Shown here in pieces: positions 17,078 to 27,181 of a stretch of 64,000 nt of DNA. The stretch's first letter is position 1. Each line of letters starts with the position of its first letter. Under the pieces are notes generated by a model. It did not search any database. It saw only the letters and a program-made list of their open reading frames with translations, and was not told the DNA's origin. A program made the translations under genes and the position numbers. The stretch comes from Enterobacter sp. RIT418. Its GTDB lineage: Bacteria > Pseudomonadota > Gammaproteobacteria > Enterobacterales > Enterobacteriaceae. The stretch lies in the NCBI RefSeq assembly GCF_003057745.1, contig NZ_QBJD02000014.1, positions 62,001-126,000 on the forward strand, written 5' to 3'.

Positions 17078-17494
17078 ATGTGGTATCAACAGACCCTGAC
17101 CTTAAGCGCAAAGCCGCGCGGATTTCACCTGGTGACGGATGACGTCGTCGGCCAGCTCCGCGATCTGTCGCGCATCAAAACGGGTTTGCTCCATCTGCTG
17201 CTTCAGCATACTTCCGCCTCTCTCACGCTCAATGAAAATTGCGATCCCACGGTTCGCGCCGATATGGAGCGTCATTTTCTGAACGCCGTTCCGGACGATG
17301 CGCCCTATGAGCATGACTATGAGGGGGCGGACGACATGCCCTCGCACATCAAATCCTCCCTGCTGGGCGTATCCCTCACGCTTCCGGTGCGCAACGGACG
17401 GCTAATGCTGGGAACGTGGCAGGGGATTTGGCTCGGAGAGCATCGCATTCACGGCGGGTCGCGTCACATTATCGCAACGCTACAAGGGGAATAA
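17078..17494 (+). CDS. yjbQ: YjbQ, UPF0047 family protein
   Basis: 138 residues. Members of this YjbQ/UPF0047 family form a trimeric beta-barrel and some show weak thiamin-phosphate-synthase-like activity; the physiological role is unresolved. The family hallmark is [30 protein letters not shown], then [13 protein letters not shown] and [13 protein letters not shown]. It is followed directly by yjbR, as in E. coli, and both are probably one operon. Confidence 0.95.
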   Translation: MWYQQTLTLSAKPRGFHLVTDDVVGQLRDLSRIKTGLLHLLLQHTSASLTLNENCDPTVRADMERHFLNAVPDDAPYEHDYEGADDMPSHIKSSLLGVSLTLPVRNGRLMLGTWQGIWLGEHRIHGGSRHIIATLQGE

Positions 17495-17496
17495 AG

Positions 17497-17850
17497 ATGA
17501 CAATTTCGGAGATACTTCAGTACTGCATGAGCAAGACGGGCGCGGAGCAGAGCGTCCACAGCGACTGGAAAGCTACGCAGATTAAAGTGGCCGACGTGCT
17601 GTTTGCGATGGTGAAGGAGGTGGAAGGGCGCCCGGCCGCATCGCTCAAAACCAGCCCGGAGCTGGCAGAGCTGTTGCGCCAGCAGCACAGCGACGTTCGC
17701 CCGAGCAAGCATCTCAACAAGGCGCACTGGAGCACCGTCTATCTTGACGGCTCAATCCCGGATTCGCAGATTTACTACCTGGTGGACGCCTCTTATCAGC
17801 AGGCGGTTGAGCTGCTGCCTGAACAGGTCAGACAGCAGCTATCGGTATAA
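17497..17850 (+). CDS. yjbR: YjbR, MmcQ/YjbR family protein
   Basis: 117 residues starting MTISEILQYCMSKTGAEQSV. I chose the ATG at 17497, two bases after the yjbQ stop, because it matches E. coli YjbR and the frame upstream only overlaps yjbQ. The family has a CyaY-like double-wing DNA-binding fold (KATQIKVADVLFAMV; KAHWSTVYLDGSIPDSQIYYLVDASY). Its function is unknown. Its TAA stop directly abuts the stop codon of convergent uvrA with no base between. Confidence 0.95.
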   Translation: MTISEILQYCMSKTGAEQSVHSDWKATQIKVADVLFAMVKEVEGRPAASLKTSPELAELLRQQHSDVRPSKHLNKAHWSTVYLDGSIPDSQIYYLVDASYQQAVELLPEQVRQQLSV

Positions 17851-20676
17851 CTACTTCAGAAGTGGCTTAAGGAAGCGCGCGGTGTGCGAGGCTTCGCACT
17901 CAGCAACGGTTTCTGGCGTGCCGGCGACGAGAATTTCGCCGCCGCCGCTGCCGCCTTCCGGGCCGAGATCGACAATCCAGTCCGCGGTTTTAATCACGTC
18001 CAGGTTGTGCTCAATCACCACGATGGTGTTGCCCTGATCGCGCAGCTGGTGCAGCACGTCCAGCAGCTGCTGGATATCCGCAAAGTGCAGGCCGGTGGTC
18101 GGCTCGTCGAGGATGTAGAGCGTCTGGCCGGTACCGCGCTTGGACAGCTCGCGCGCCAGCTTCACGCGCTGCGCCTCGCCGCCGGAGAGCGTGGTGGCTG
18201 ACTGTCCCAGACGAATGTAGGTCAGACCGACGTCCATCAGGGTTTGCAGCTTGCGCGCCAGCGCAGGAACGGCGTCGAAGAACTCGCGCGCCTCTTCGAT
18301 GGTCATGTCCAGCACTTCGTGGATGGTTTTGCCCTTGTACTTAATCTCCAGCGTTTCACGGTTATAGCGCTTGCCTTTGCACTGGTCGCACGGCACGTAG
18401 ATATCCGGCAGGAAGTGCATCTCTACCTTGATTACGCCGTCGCCCTGACAGGCCTCACAGCGCCCGCCGCGCACGTTAAAGCTGAAACGCCCCGGCGTAT
18501 AGCCGCGCGAGCGGGATTCCGGCACGCCGGCAAACAGCTCGCGCACGGGCGTAAACACGCCGGTGTAGGTCGCCGGGTTGGAGCGCGGGGTGCGTCCAAT
18601 CGGGCTTTGGTCGATATCGATAACCTTGTCGAAATGCTCCAGACCCTGAATGTCGCGATACGGTGCGGGTTCAGCCAGCGTCGCGCCGTTCAGCTGCGTC
18701 TGGGCAATCGGGAACAGCGTATCGTTAATCAGCGTCGATTTACCGGAACCGGACACGCCGGTGATGCAGGTAAACAGCCCGACCGGCAGCGTCAGCGTGA
18801 CGTCCTTCAGGTTGTTGCCGCGCGCGCCGGTGAGCTTGAGCACTTTTTCCGGGTTGGCCGGAACGCGCTGCTTCGGCACATAAATTTTGCGCTTGCCGCT
18901 CATGTACTGCCCGGTCAGGGACTCTGGTACTGCCATGATCGCATCCAGCGGGCCTTCCGCAACCACCTGGCCGCCGTGGACGCCCGCGCCCGGACCAATA
19001 TCGATAACGTGGTCAGCGGCGCGAATCGCGTCTTCGTCGTGCTCTACCACAATCACCGTGTTGCCGAGGTTGCGCAGGTGGACCAGCGTGCCGAGCAGAC
19101 GTTCGTTGTCGCGCTGGTGCAGGCCGATGGACGGCTCATCCAGCACGTACATCACGCCGACCAGGCCTGCGCCAATCTGGCTTGCCAGGCGGATACGCTG
19201 GGCTTCGCCGCCGGAGAGGGTTTCCGCCGAGCGGGAAAGCGTCAGGTAGTTCAGGCCCACGTTGACGAGGAACTTCAGGCGATCGCCAATCTCTTTCAGC
19301 ACTTTTTCGGCGATTTTCGCGCGCTGGCCGGAGAGTTTGAGGTTGTTGAAGAAGTCCATTGCGTGGCCGATGCTCATGTCTGAGATGGTCGGCAGCGCGG
19401 TGTTTTCTACGAACACGTGGCGCGCTTCGCGACGCAGGCGCGTCCCTTCGCAGGTGGCACAGGAGCGGTTGCTGATGAACTTCGCCAGCTCCTCGCGCAC
19501 CGCGCTGGATTCGGTCTCTTTATAGCGGCGCTCCATGTTGTGCAGCACGCCTTCGAACGGGTGGCGGCGCACGGAGGTATCGCCGCGATCGTTCATGTAC
19601 TTGAACTCGATGTTCTCTTTGCCGGAGCCGAACAGGATCACTTTGTGCACGTTCGCGCTCAGGCTCGCCCAGGGGGCTTCCACGTCGAACTTATAGTGCT
19701 CCGCCAGCGATTTCAGCATCTGGAAGTAGTAGAAGTTACGCTTGTCCCAGCCGCGGATCGCGCCGCCCGCCAGCGACAGCTCCGGGTTCTGGATCACGCG
19801 GTCCGGGTCGAAGTATTGCTGCACGCCCAGGCCGTCACAGGTCGGGCACGCGCCCGCCGGGTTGTTGAAGGAGAACAGGCGCGGTTCCAGCTCGCGCATG
19901 CTGTAGCCGCAAATCTGGCAGGCAAAGTTGGCGGAGAAGAGCAGTTCTTCCGCTTTGGCGTCGTCCATATCGGCAACCACCGCCGTACCGCCGGAAAGCT
20001 CCAGCGCGGTTTCAAACGATTCTGCCAGGCGCGTCGCCATATCTTCGCGGACCTTGAAGCGGTCAATCACCACTTCGATAGTATGTTTCTTTTGCAGCTC
20101 AAGCTTCGGCGGGTCGGAGAGATCGCACACTTCGCCGTCAATACGGGCGCGGATATAGCCCTGGCTTGCCAGGTTTTCCAGCGTTTTGGTGTGCTCGCCT
20201 TTACGCTCTTTAATGATGGGCGCCAGCAGCATCAGGCGTTTGCCTTCCGGCTGCGACAGCACGTTATCCACCATCTGGCTGACGGTTTGCGCCGCCAGCG
20301 GGACGTCGTGGTCCGGGCAGCGCGGCTCGCCTACGCGCGCGTACAGCAGGCGCAGGTAGTCATGAATTTCGGTAATCGTACCCACCGTGGAGCGCGGGTT
20401 ATGCGACGTGGATTTCTGCTCGATGGAAATCGCAGGAGATAACCCTTCAATGTGGTCAACATCCGGTTTTTCCATCAGCGACAGGAACTGACGCGCGTAC
20501 GCCGAGAGCGACTCAACGTAGCGGCGCTGCCCTTCGGCATACAGCGTGTCGAAAGCCAGTGAGGATTTGCCAGACCCCGAAAGCCCGGTCACGACGATGA
20601 GTTTGTCGCGAGGGATGACGAGGTTGATATTTTTGAGATTGTGGGTGCGTGCGCCCCGTACTTCGATCTTATCCAT
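17851..20676 (-). CDS. uvrA: UvrA, excinuclease ABC subunit A
   Basis: DNA-damage recognition ATPase of nucleotide excision repair, 941 residues (E. coli 940). Two ABC modules are visible: Walker [10 protein letters not shown] near residue 31 and GVSGSGKST near 640, with signatures [12 protein letters not shown] and [12 protein letters not shown]. Zinc-finger cysteines are CQICGYS...CPTCDG (about 253-282) and CEACQGDG...CDQCKGK (about 740-765). It is SOS-controlled through the LexA box in the divergent ssb/uvrA region. Confidence 0.98.
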   Translation of the reverse strand: MDKIEVRGARTHNLKNINLVIPRDKLIVVTGLSGSGKSSLAFDTLYAEGQRRYVESLSAYARQFLSLMEKPDVDHIEGLSPAISIEQKSTSHNPRSTVGTITEIHDYLRLLYARVGEPRCPDHDVPLAAQTVSQMVDNVLSQPEGKRLMLLAPIIKERKGEHTKTLENLASQGYIRARIDGEVCDLSDPPKLELQKKHTIEVVIDRFKVREDMATRLAESFETALELSGGTAVVADMDDAKAEELLFSANFACQICGYSMRELEPRLFSFNNPAGACPTCDGLGVQQYFDPDRVIQNPELSLAGGAIRGWDKRNFYYFQMLKSLAEHYKFDVEAPWASLSANVHKVILFGSGKENIEFKYMNDRGDTSVRRHPFEGVLHNMERRYKETESSAVREELAKFISNRSCATCEGTRLRREARHVFVENTALPTISDMSIGHAMDFFNNLKLSGQRAKIAEKVLKEIGDRLKFLVNVGLNYLTLSRSAETLSGGEAQRIRLASQIGAGLVGVMYVLDEPSIGLHQRDNERLLGTLVHLRNLGNTVIVVEHDEDAIRAADHVIDIGPGAGVHGGQVVAEGPLDAIMAVPESLTGQYMSGKRKIYVPKQRVPANPEKVLKLTGARGNNLKDVTLTLPVGLFTCITGVSGSGKSTLINDTLFPIAQTQLNGATLAEPAPYRDIQGLEHFDKVIDIDQSPIGRTPRSNPATYTGVFTPVRELFAGVPESRSRGYTPGRFSFNVRGGRCEACQGDGVIKVEMHFLPDIYVPCDQCKGKRYNRETLEIKYKGKTIHEVLDMTIEEAREFFDAVPALARKLQTLMDVGLTYIRLGQSATTLSGGEAQRVKLARELSKRGTGQTLYILDEPTTGLHFADIQQLLDVLHQLRDQGNTIVVIEHNLDVIKTADWIVDLGPEGGSGGGEILVAGTPETVAECEASHTARFLKPLLK

Positions 20677-20758
20677 TCACCTTTCCCGGTAGAAACTCGG
20701 ATGCCTGGTATGTTTGAAGGACAACCGGCAGAAACGGCTAATTATGACACAATTTAAC

Positions 20759-20774
20759 CTGTCTGGATATACAG
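20759..20774. promoter_or_regulatory. LexA (SOS) box between uvrA and ssb
   Basis: CTGTCTGGATATACAG, a match to CTGT-N8-ACAG with the AT-type core. It lies in the uvrA/ssb divergent region, where E. coli also has a LexA operator serving uvrA and one ssb promoter. Confidence 0.88.
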
Positions 20775-20922
20775 TATTGGAATGCAATTTCTGATTCACT
20801 GTGTAACAATGTCGAGTCCGCGCGAGAACTCTGGAATCCATCTCGCAGCTATCAAAATGCCTCATGGAAATGGTACACTCGCGCGTTTACACTATTAAGA
20901 AACGTATTCAGGAGACACGAAC

Positions 20923-21453
20923 ATGGCCAGCAGAGGCGTAAACAAGGTGATTCTCGTCGGTAATCTGGGCCAGGACCCGGAAGTACGCTACATGCCGAGT
21001 GGTGGCGCAGTTGCCAACATTACGCTGGCTACTTCCGAATCCTGGCGTGATAAAGCGACCGGCGAAATGAAAGAGCAGACCGAATGGCACCGCGTTGTGC
21101 TGTTTGGCAAGCTGGCGGAAGTTGCCGGTGAGTACCTGCGTAAAGGTTCTCAGGTCTATATCGAAGGCCAGCTGCGTACCCGCAAGTGGACCGATCAGTC
21201 CGGTCAGGAAAAATACACCACGGAAGTGGTGGTGAACGTTGGCGGCACCATGCAGATGCTGGGTGGCCGTCAGGGCGGTGGCGCACCGGCAGGCGGCGGC
21301 CAGAACCAGCAGCAGGGCGGTTGGGGTCAGCCTCAGCAGCCGCAGGGCGGCAACCAGTTCAGCGGCGGCGCGCAGTCTCGTCCGCAGCAGCAGTCCGCTC
21401 CGGCACCGTCTAACGAGCCACCAATGGACTTCGACGACGACATCCCGTTCTAA
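20923..21453 (+). CDS. ssb: Ssb, single-stranded DNA-binding protein
   Basis: 176 residues. The OB-fold domain is about 1-112 ([26 protein letters not shown]...). It is followed by a glycine/glutamine-rich disordered linker ([20 protein letters not shown]) and the conserved acidic tip MDFDDDIPF that binds partner proteins. The ribosome site is AGGAG. It has its own terminator shared with the convergent phosphodiesterase gene. Confidence 0.98.
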   Translation: MASRGVNKVILVGNLGQDPEVRYMPSGGAVANITLATSESWRDKATGEMKEQTEWHRVVLFGKLAEVAGEYLRKGSQVYIEGQLRTRKWTDQSGQEKYTTEVVVNVGGTMQMLGGRQGGGAPAGGGQNQQQGGWGQPQQPQGGNQFSGGAQSRPQQQSAPAPSNEPPMDFDDDIPF

Positions 21454-21478
21454 GCCAGCCTCTCCTTAGAAAACAAAA

Positions 21479-21500
21479 AAGCCCCTTACGGGGCTTTTTT
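21479..21500. terminator. Terminator after ssb (bidirectional)
   Basis: AAGCCCC, TTAC, GGGGCTT with an A-run before and a T-run after, so it works both ways. It overlaps the last bases of the minus-strand phosphodiesterase gene. Confidence 0.9.
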
Positions 21501-23025
21501 ATTGCTCAATCGCGGCGGCGTTTAAGTATCCGGCGAAATCGCTAAAGCTGAGCGGTTTTGAGAAAAAGTATCCCTGCAGACAATCTATCTGGTTCGCTTT
21601 CAGGTAATCCGCCTGGTAGCCATATTCAACCCCTTCCGCCGTCGTCAGGATGTCCATCCGCTTTGCCATATCAATCACGCAGTCGATCAGCGGCGTGGCC
21701 GCCTCTTGCGAGATTTGGCGGGTAAACATCCGGTCAATCTTAATGCTGTCGGGGCTGAGGTTGCTGATGAAGGCGAGGTTTGAAAAGCCTGTACCAAAAT
21801 CATCCAGCGCAATCCGGATGCCGCTGCGCTTGATGTGGTCAATCCTTTGCGTCAGGGCGTCGCAGATATCAATATTTTCACGTTCCGTAATTTCGAACAC
21901 CAGCGTAATGCCCAGCGCGCGAAAAATGGGGGACCAATGGTCGATGAACAGATCGAAGGAGCTGTCGCTAACGTGCGCATGGCTAATGTTCAGGTTGAGC
22001 TTAAAACCCGGCGGGAAGGTGGCGATACCCTGTTGAAGGTCATCAACCACCTGCTTAAGCAGGCTTTCCGTCAGGTCGATAATCAGGCCGGTGCTTTCCG
22101 CAACCGGAATAAAGACGTCGGGAGGCACAAAGCCCAGCTCGTCGTGATGCCACCTCGCCAGGATCTCCGCGCCGGAAACGGCGTTGGTTTTGGCGCAGAT
22201 AATCGGCTGGTAGTGGGGGTGGATCTGATGGTGCCTGATGGCATACGCCAGCTGGGTATGAAGAGAGTGGCGGCGTATCGCCAGCTGCCAGGCCAGCGCG
22301 GCCATGATGGTCGACGTGGACAGAATAAAGCCCATCGAGAGCCACGAGTCGAGGGTATAGCCGACAATTTCGCCTATTTCCGGCTTTCGCCACGCCAGGG
22401 TATACAGCGGCGAATGTGCGGGGAGAGCCTCGTAGCGGCGGAACTGCGCAGAGGCCAGCGAGTCTTTAACCAACCCTGCTGCGGTTAATGTTTTCCCCGA
22501 AACTTCAATAATTAGGTCGTTTCCCAACATTTCATACAGGAAGCGCAGGTCGGACGCCACGTAAAGGGTGCCCTGCGGAAGATGGGTGATCAGCGAGATA
22601 ACGTAAATATCCGGTGAGCTGACGGTACGCGACATCCACAGCGCTTTATCAAGCGGCAGAATGAAGCCGATATCGGCGTTCTTATTGGCCAGCAGCGAGG
22701 AACAGCTGATGTGCTGATTACGGATAAAGTTGATTGAGTAAATATGCTTGTACTGGCCGGGCAGCATATTCAGCGCTTTCTCAACGTTGAAATCACACGG
22801 CCTGCCGAGCAGCGGAGACGCTTTGTGTGCTGCTTCATGCGCGTCCCTCAGCATGCTGTTCATGCTCGACTGCACGAGCTCCGCCTGTTCCGCAACCCGC
22901 TTTTCATGATTATTCAGACCGTTTATCGTCGCCAGCGTGGTGGTCACGATTAACGTCAGTACAAACGCAATGGCGGCGGCAAGGAGGCGATTTTTCTTAT
23001 TACGCAAAAAGTTTTGCTGATCCAT
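21499..23025 (-). CDS. CSS-motif cyclic-di-GMP phosphodiesterase (PdeC type)
   Basis: A 508-residue inner-membrane enzyme. Helix 1 is at about 12-34. A periplasmic loop carries the CSS motif (Cys108-Ser-Ser) and a further Cys77, which can form a redox-sensing disulfide as known for PdeC. A second helix lies near 240. The C-terminal EAL domain (about 260-500) keeps the catalytic set: AEILARW, LNISHAH, FEITEREN, DDFGTGFSNL, KIDRMF and AEGVEY. It should hydrolyse c-di-GMP to pGpG. It is nine bases after the degenerate EAL gene and last of the three-gene set. E. coli has pdeC near ssb too, so this may be the same locus. Confidence 0.88.
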   Translation of the reverse strand: MDQQNFLRNKKNRLLAAAIAFVLTLIVTTTLATINGLNNHEKRVAEQAELVQSSMNSMLRDAHEAAHKASPLLGRPCDFNVEKALNMLPGQYKHIYSINFIRNQHISCSSLLANKNADIGFILPLDKALWMSRTVSSPDIYVISLITHLPQGTLYVASDLRFLYEMLGNDLIIEVSGKTLTAAGLVKDSLASAQFRRYEALPAHSPLYTLAWRKPEIGEIVGYTLDSWLSMGFILSTSTIMAALAWQLAIRRHSLHTQLAYAIRHHQIHPHYQPIICAKTNAVSGAEILARWHHDELGFVPPDVFIPVAESTGLIIDLTESLLKQVVDDLQQGIATFPPGFKLNLNISHAHVSDSSFDLFIDHWSPIFRALGITLVFEITERENIDICDALTQRIDHIKRSGIRIALDDFGTGFSNLAFISNLSPDSIKIDRMFTRQISQEAATPLIDCVIDMAKRMDILTTAEGVEYGYQADYLKANQIDCLQGYFFSKPLSFSDFAGYLNAAAIEQ

Positions 23026-23034
23026 AGTGGCCGC

Positions 23035-23799
23035 CTAGGCGCGTTCCGGCTGCATATAGTGTAAATGAAAGGCTTCTTTACTGACCGGGCGTGAGAAAAG
23101 ATACCCCTGACCATACTTCACGCCGCGGCGCAGCATGCTGGAGACATGGGTATAGTTTTCGATGCCCTCAACGATCGCGTCCATGTCGAATGACTCGAGG
23201 TACGCCAGCATCTCGTACGTACTGTCTATATGGCCTGGCGCCAGGCAGCTTCTGTCGAGCTTGACGTAATCAGGCGGGTAGAGCGCGAGCCGGGACTGAA
23301 GCGTTTCCATGCTGTCAATGCCATCCCAGGCCAGATTCAGCCCCGCGCCGCGCAGTGCGTCAAGGTTCTGCTTAACCGCCTCGTCGAGCTGAACGTCGCA
23401 GTCGGTGATTTCAAAGACCAGGCTACGCGGCGTTAGCGCGTGCGCGGCAATCAGCGCCAGAGCGCGCTTGGCGAAATGGGCGTCCTGAAGCTGAACCCAG
23501 GAGATATTGAACGTAAAGAGCTGATTTTCCAGCCGCTCGCGCGGCTGGCTGGCTAAAAACGTAAAGGCCTGCGCCAGGATGTAGTCGCCCATTGGCAAAA
23601 TCCCGCCGCTTTTCTCCAGCTCGCTGATAAACAGATGCGGCGGCACGACATTGCGCCGGTGCGTACCGCGAACCAGAACTTCGCCGCCGATGCAGGCAAA
23701 CCGTGAGAGATCGAAAATCGGCTGGATAACAAAATCGATACCCGAATCGAGCCTGTTCTTTTCGACACACTGAACGACAAAATGCGTACTCTTTTCCAT
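23035..23799 (-). CDS. Degenerate EAL-domain protein
   Basis: 254 residues, a stand-alone EAL domain with no signal or sensor part. The ATG at 23799 is chosen because GAGGG lies just upstream; an upstream in-frame codon at 23841 lacks a site. Signature positions are partly kept (GGEVLVRG, FNISW, FEITDCD, KLDRSC, VEGIEN). However, the metal-binding DDFGTG loop is replaced by AWDGIDSME, so catalysis is doubtful and a binding or regulatory role is more likely. The flagellar regulator YdiV/RflP is a known example of such a protein. It is cotranscribed between the cyclase and the active phosphodiesterase. Confidence 0.85.
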   Translation of the reverse strand: MEKSTHFVVQCVEKNRLDSGIDFVIQPIFDLSRFACIGGEVLVRGTHRRNVVPPHLFISELEKSGGILPMGDYILAQAFTFLASQPRERLENQLFTFNISWVQLQDAHFAKRALALIAAHALTPRSLVFEITDCDVQLDEAVKQNLDALRGAGLNLAWDGIDSMETLQSRLALYPPDYVKLDRSCLAPGHIDSTYEMLAYLESFDMDAIVEGIENYTHVSSMLRRGVKYGQGYLFSRPVSKEAFHLHYMQPERA

Positions 23800-23872
23800 G
23801 CCACCCTCGTAGCCACACCAATAAAGCGTTAAACGACACAACTTTCACAAAACTTAAGCGGGCTACGGGCGG

Positions 23873-25378
23873 CTATTCGGCAACGATCCTGTTTTTACCG
23901 TTTTTCTTGGCCTGATAGAGCCGCCTGTCGGCACAGGCCAGGGTTTCCGACAGCGGTGCGCCGCCCATCCTGCATAGCCCCGCGCTGAAGGAGACCTTAA
24001 GATCTTTTTCCCTGAACGAGCGCGTATTCACCGTGATTCGCCATTTTTCGAGAAAGCTTTGCGCTTTTTCAGCGGAGATCCCCTGAAAGAGGACCGCGAT
24101 CTCCTCTCCGCCGTAGCGATAGAGAAAGATATTCTCCAGGCCGCGCAGCCGTGAGCCCAGGTCAGCCACGGTTTTCAGCACCATATCGCCGACCGTATGG
24201 CCCCAGGTGTCGTTAATATTTTTGAAGTTATCGATATCAATCATCGCAATCCAGGCGTGCGGATCGGCGCTCAGGCGCGCGGCATCGGCATCAAACGCGC
24301 GGCGATTCTTCAGCCCGGTGAGGCCGTCGGTTAAGGCCTCATGCGCGATGAGCGTCTGGCGCTGCTGCGAGCTGTGGATCTCTTCGTAGATGATCTCCTC
24401 CACGCTGGCGGGAGTGATGTCGCCGCTGCGGATGCTGGCTGCGATGCGCATAAAGATGGCGTTTAGCGCGGCGCGGGTCGACCACCAGCAGAAAAGCACC
24501 ACGATAAGCGCGGCCAGCGTGCACAGCACGATGCTCATGCACTGGCGAAAGGCGATGTCGCCCAACACGCTCTCGTCCACCTCGTGGACAACCAGCCAGG
24601 ACTGGGAGCCGATTGTACGGTAGGTGTAATACCGGTTGTTCATCACAAAATCGCCCCGGTACTCTCGGGCGTTCAGCGCGATGGCCTTCAGTACTCCGGG
24701 CGCGAACTCATACCCGGGATTGATGATCGGCTCGCCCTGACGGTTCATCACGAACGTCCGGCTTTTTACCGGAGGCAGCGCGGTGTTGAGGATCTCGGTG
24801 CTTTTCTCCAAATCCAGGTTCAGGGCCAGAACACCGGTATTCGTCCCGTCCGTCCCGTCAATAATGGGCAGCGAAATGGTGATGACACGCTCGCGATTGG
24901 CGAACGGGTCACGGCTGATGCTGTAATGCGCTTCGTCTGAATCCTCAACGGAGAGCGTAAACCACGGCTCTTTGCGCGGATCCCACGCGTTTTTCTCCCC
25001 GCCGTTTAGCGGTATGTAGGGCAGGCGGATGTAGTGGCCGTTATTGCTCACGTGAATGATTGAAAGCGCGTCCGGCATGATTCGCAGCCGCTCAATCATC
25101 CAGTTACGTAGCGCCAGGTCATTTTCATTTTGTTTGTCGAAGGTATGCCTTTCGGCCGCAATGCGCGTCATCTCTCTCATAATATTTTCGTAGCCGTCCA
25201 GATACTTATCCATAAACGCGGCGACATTATCGAGATAGATGCGGTTCTGCGTTTTTTTGGCTTCCTGAGTGGCAGACCATTGCGACAGACTTTCCACGAT
25301 GCCAATAAACAAAAGCGTCACGGCAATCACCGAGAAACTTATATTTAGCGGCCTTCTGAAATTCAAACGTTCAATCAC
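23873..25378 (-). CDS. Membrane diguanylate cyclase (Cache sensor, GGDEF)
   Basis: 501 residues. The GTG start at 25378 is preceded by GGAG. An N-terminal helix (about 13-33) is followed by a large periplasmic Cache-like sensor domain (about 40-270; YIRLPYIPLNGGEKNAWDPRKEPWF is typical of dCache), a second helix near 285-305, then a GGDEF domain with GGEEI at 423-427 and LTGLKNRRAFD at its start. The allosteric I-site RxxD is not present at the usual position (RGLEN instead), suggesting weak product inhibition. It should make c-di-GMP in response to a periplasmic ligand. It is the first gene of the set and sits just outside the Flag-2 locus. Confidence 0.9.
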   Translation of the reverse strand: MIERLNFRRPLNISFSVIAVTLLFIGIVESLSQWSATQEAKKTQNRIYLDNVAAFMDKYLDGYENIMREMTRIAAERHTFDKQNENDLALRNWMIERLRIMPDALSIIHVSNNGHYIRLPYIPLNGGEKNAWDPRKEPWFTLSVEDSDEAHYSISRDPFANRERVITISLPIIDGTDGTNTGVLALNLDLEKSTEILNTALPPVKSRTFVMNRQGEPIINPGYEFAPGVLKAIALNAREYRGDFVMNNRYYTYRTIGSQSWLVVHEVDESVLGDIAFRQCMSIVLCTLAALIVVLFCWWSTRAALNAIFMRIAASIRSGDITPASVEEIIYEEIHSSQQRQTLIAHEALTDGLTGLKNRRAFDADAARLSADPHAWIAMIDIDNFKNINDTWGHTVGDMVLKTVADLGSRLRGLENIFLYRYGGEEIAVLFQGISAEKAQSFLEKWRITVNTRSFREKDLKVSFSAGLCRMGGAPLSETLACADRRLYQAKKNGKNRIVAE

Positions 25379-26150
25379 TGAAAACTCCGGATTGCTTTGT
25401 ATTTACCCAACGTAAGGTATTAATAACGCGTAACTCATAGAGGAGGTGGTTAAGACATCTAGACTACAGGCGCCTTTTGTAAACAATAAATTAACAACAT
25501 AAGATTTATCGCAGGAAATAAAGGGTAACCGCTCAATTTCCGATTGTCAAAGTCGATCGAATGATAAAAATCGATCGATGAAATCAATCGTGATGCGGGC
25601 GTGGGGAAATTATTAATAATATCGATCGATAAATTACCATTGATTGGTTAAAACGATCTGTAAAGTAAATTAAATATTATTAATTGTTTTTAATCAGTGA
25701 GTTGTAATTATAGATGCGACAGGCAGTGGACTAAAAGAAGTGCGATATTTTCAGGGCGGAACTATAATATAAGCGTTGTGCGAACGGTGGGGAAATGAAG
25801 CTTCCGTTTAACGGGAAATGAAATTTCCTGCGCAGGGCGGCGTGTTAATTATTCGTAATCTTAAATCATATTCTGGTTGCGTAAAGTTAACGGCAGAACC
25901 TTATTTAAGAGGATTGCTTCTCCTTTTTAACATCCACAACATTATTCACAACAGAAAGATCGAATTTGCGGTTACCGCTTTATGGGTAAATAGGTTACAG
26001 GCACGTAAAATACCGAAAGGACGATGAGGTAAAACCGGCTGTGAATGCCGCTCGATCCCTGCGTGATATAAGTCTGGTGAATGGTTTATATTGCAAACCG
26101 GCGTCGCCTTCGCCACAATAGCCGCCCTTTTGAATAAAACTTGAGCAGAG
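25379..26150. other. AT-rich 770-bp intergenic region, no supported gene
   Basis: Lies between the divergent diguanylate cyclase and LprI-like genes and is far richer in A/T than its neighbours. It holds three TCGATCGA copies near 25553-25629 and long runs of A and T typical of H-NS-bound or transferred DNA. A 69-codon frame at 25818 has no ribosome site or recognisable product. Promoters for both flanking genes must lie here. Confidence 0.5.
25553..25629. promoter_or_regulatory. Cluster of three TCGATCGA sites, candidate operator
   Basis: The self-complementary octamer TCGATCGA occurs at 25553-25560, 25571-25578 and 25622-25629, spaced 18 and 51 bp, about 175-250 bp upstream of the cyclase start. 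Three copies in 77 bp of AT-rich DNA is more than expected by chance; the binding protein is unknown. Confidence 0.35.
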
Positions 26151-27143
26151 ATGAGCCGTCGTATTTTTAGCAGCCTGTTTTTCCTGACATTATTTTTCTG
26201 CGGCAGCGCCATGGCAGTCAATTGCCAGCGGGCCGTTACGCCCCTGGAAAACACGATTTGTAATAACGACAACCTCCACTGGCTGGACAGCACGCTGTCG
26301 GTCATTTACAACCAGGCGATCCTGCGCGAGAACGTCGAGCACATCGACAAAAAGTATTACGAGTGGGAAAAGCTGCTGGAGAAATGCACTTCGGATGCCT
26401 GCATCGAACGTGCGTACTACGCCGGGATCAGCGCCATCTCTGATACCAACCGCGACTTCAAGTGGGAAGGAAAGTGGTGGAACATGCTGGCGCCCAACAT
26501 GAGCGGCGGCGTGATCCAGTTCAGCCGAAACGCCCAGTGGAGCGTAACGCTCGACATTCGCGCCTGGGCGGGGCTTAACCACGACGAATTTACCGCGGAA
26601 GCGCGCCGCCTGTACGGCATGCTGGTGGTGGAAAAGGTGGTCGATACCAGCAACTGCAAGGCGCTGCTGATCCCGCGAAAAGACGACTATTTGCAGGTTT
26701 ACAGCAACACCGACTGGGGCTGCCGTTTATCCATGCCGACGGGCGTTTTCCTCGACGGTGCCTACAAGCTCTCCGACACCGACCCCCGGCCAAAGGCCAC
26801 GCTGCTGTCGCTGGGAATTTTTCCGGACGCCGCGCTGGATGACAAATTCCGCAGCCTGGTCGGCGCGGATTATCAAAATTTCGTCGACAGCGCCAACGTC
26901 TACATCTACCAGAATGATATCGATAATATCGGCGCCCGCGTGCTCTCCATGTGGGTTCAGGGGGCCGCGAACAGCCGCACGGCGATAATCATGTATACGC
27001 CAAAAGGGGAAATTTGGGCGGGACGCATCTCCCCCGTTAAGGGCGGCGGGCTGGAGCTGCACTACTACAGCACCGACGGGAACGACCAGCGCAAAATGCC
27101 GCGCACGCTGGCCGCCTGGAAGCTGCGCTTTCTCGATGAATAA
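26151..27143 (+). CDS. Secreted protein with LprI-like N-terminal domain
   Basis: 330 residues with a signal peptide cleaved near GSAMA/VNCQ. Residues 22-95 follow the LprI/DUF1311-type pattern: a first cysteine, PLENTICNNDNLHWLDSTLSVIYNQAI, and a later pair C..DAC. LprI of Mycobacterium inhibits lysozyme. The C-terminal 220 residues I do not recognise; they are mixed beta sequence with two cysteines and many tryptophans. It should be periplasmic or secreted. It is convergent with the flhA end of the Flag-2 locus and separated from it by a 26-nt palindrome. Confidence 0.7.
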   Translation: MSRRIFSSLFFLTLFFCGSAMAVNCQRAVTPLENTICNNDNLHWLDSTLSVIYNQAILRENVEHIDKKYYEWEKLLEKCTSDACIERAYYAGISAISDTNRDFKWEGKWWNMLAPNMSGGVIQFSRNAQWSVTLDIRAWAGLNHDEFTAEARRLYGMLVVEKVVDTSNCKALLIPRKDDYLQVYSNTDWGCRLSMPTGVFLDGAYKLSDTDPRPKATLLSLGIFPDAALDDKFRSLVGADYQNFVDSANVYIYQNDIDNIGARVLSMWVQGAANSRTAIIMYTPKGEIWAGRISPVKGGGLELHYYSTDGNDQRKMPRTLAAWKLRFLDE

Positions 27144-27145
27144 TC

Positions 27146-27171
27146 GCGCTAGCCTGCGCGCAGGCTAGCGC
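27146..27171. repeat. Perfect 26-nt palindrome between convergent genes
   Basis: GCGCTAGCCTGCG followed by its exact reverse complement, in the 38-bp gap between the LprI-like gene and flhA. There is no U-run on either side, so it may be a weak or factor-dependent terminator, or a protein site. Confidence 0.7.
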
Positions 27172-27181
27172 CGCGCCGACA

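Noticed and set aside
25818-26027. 69-codon frame in the AT-rich gap
   Set aside because: No ribosome site or homology; base composition like the surrounding non-coding DNA.
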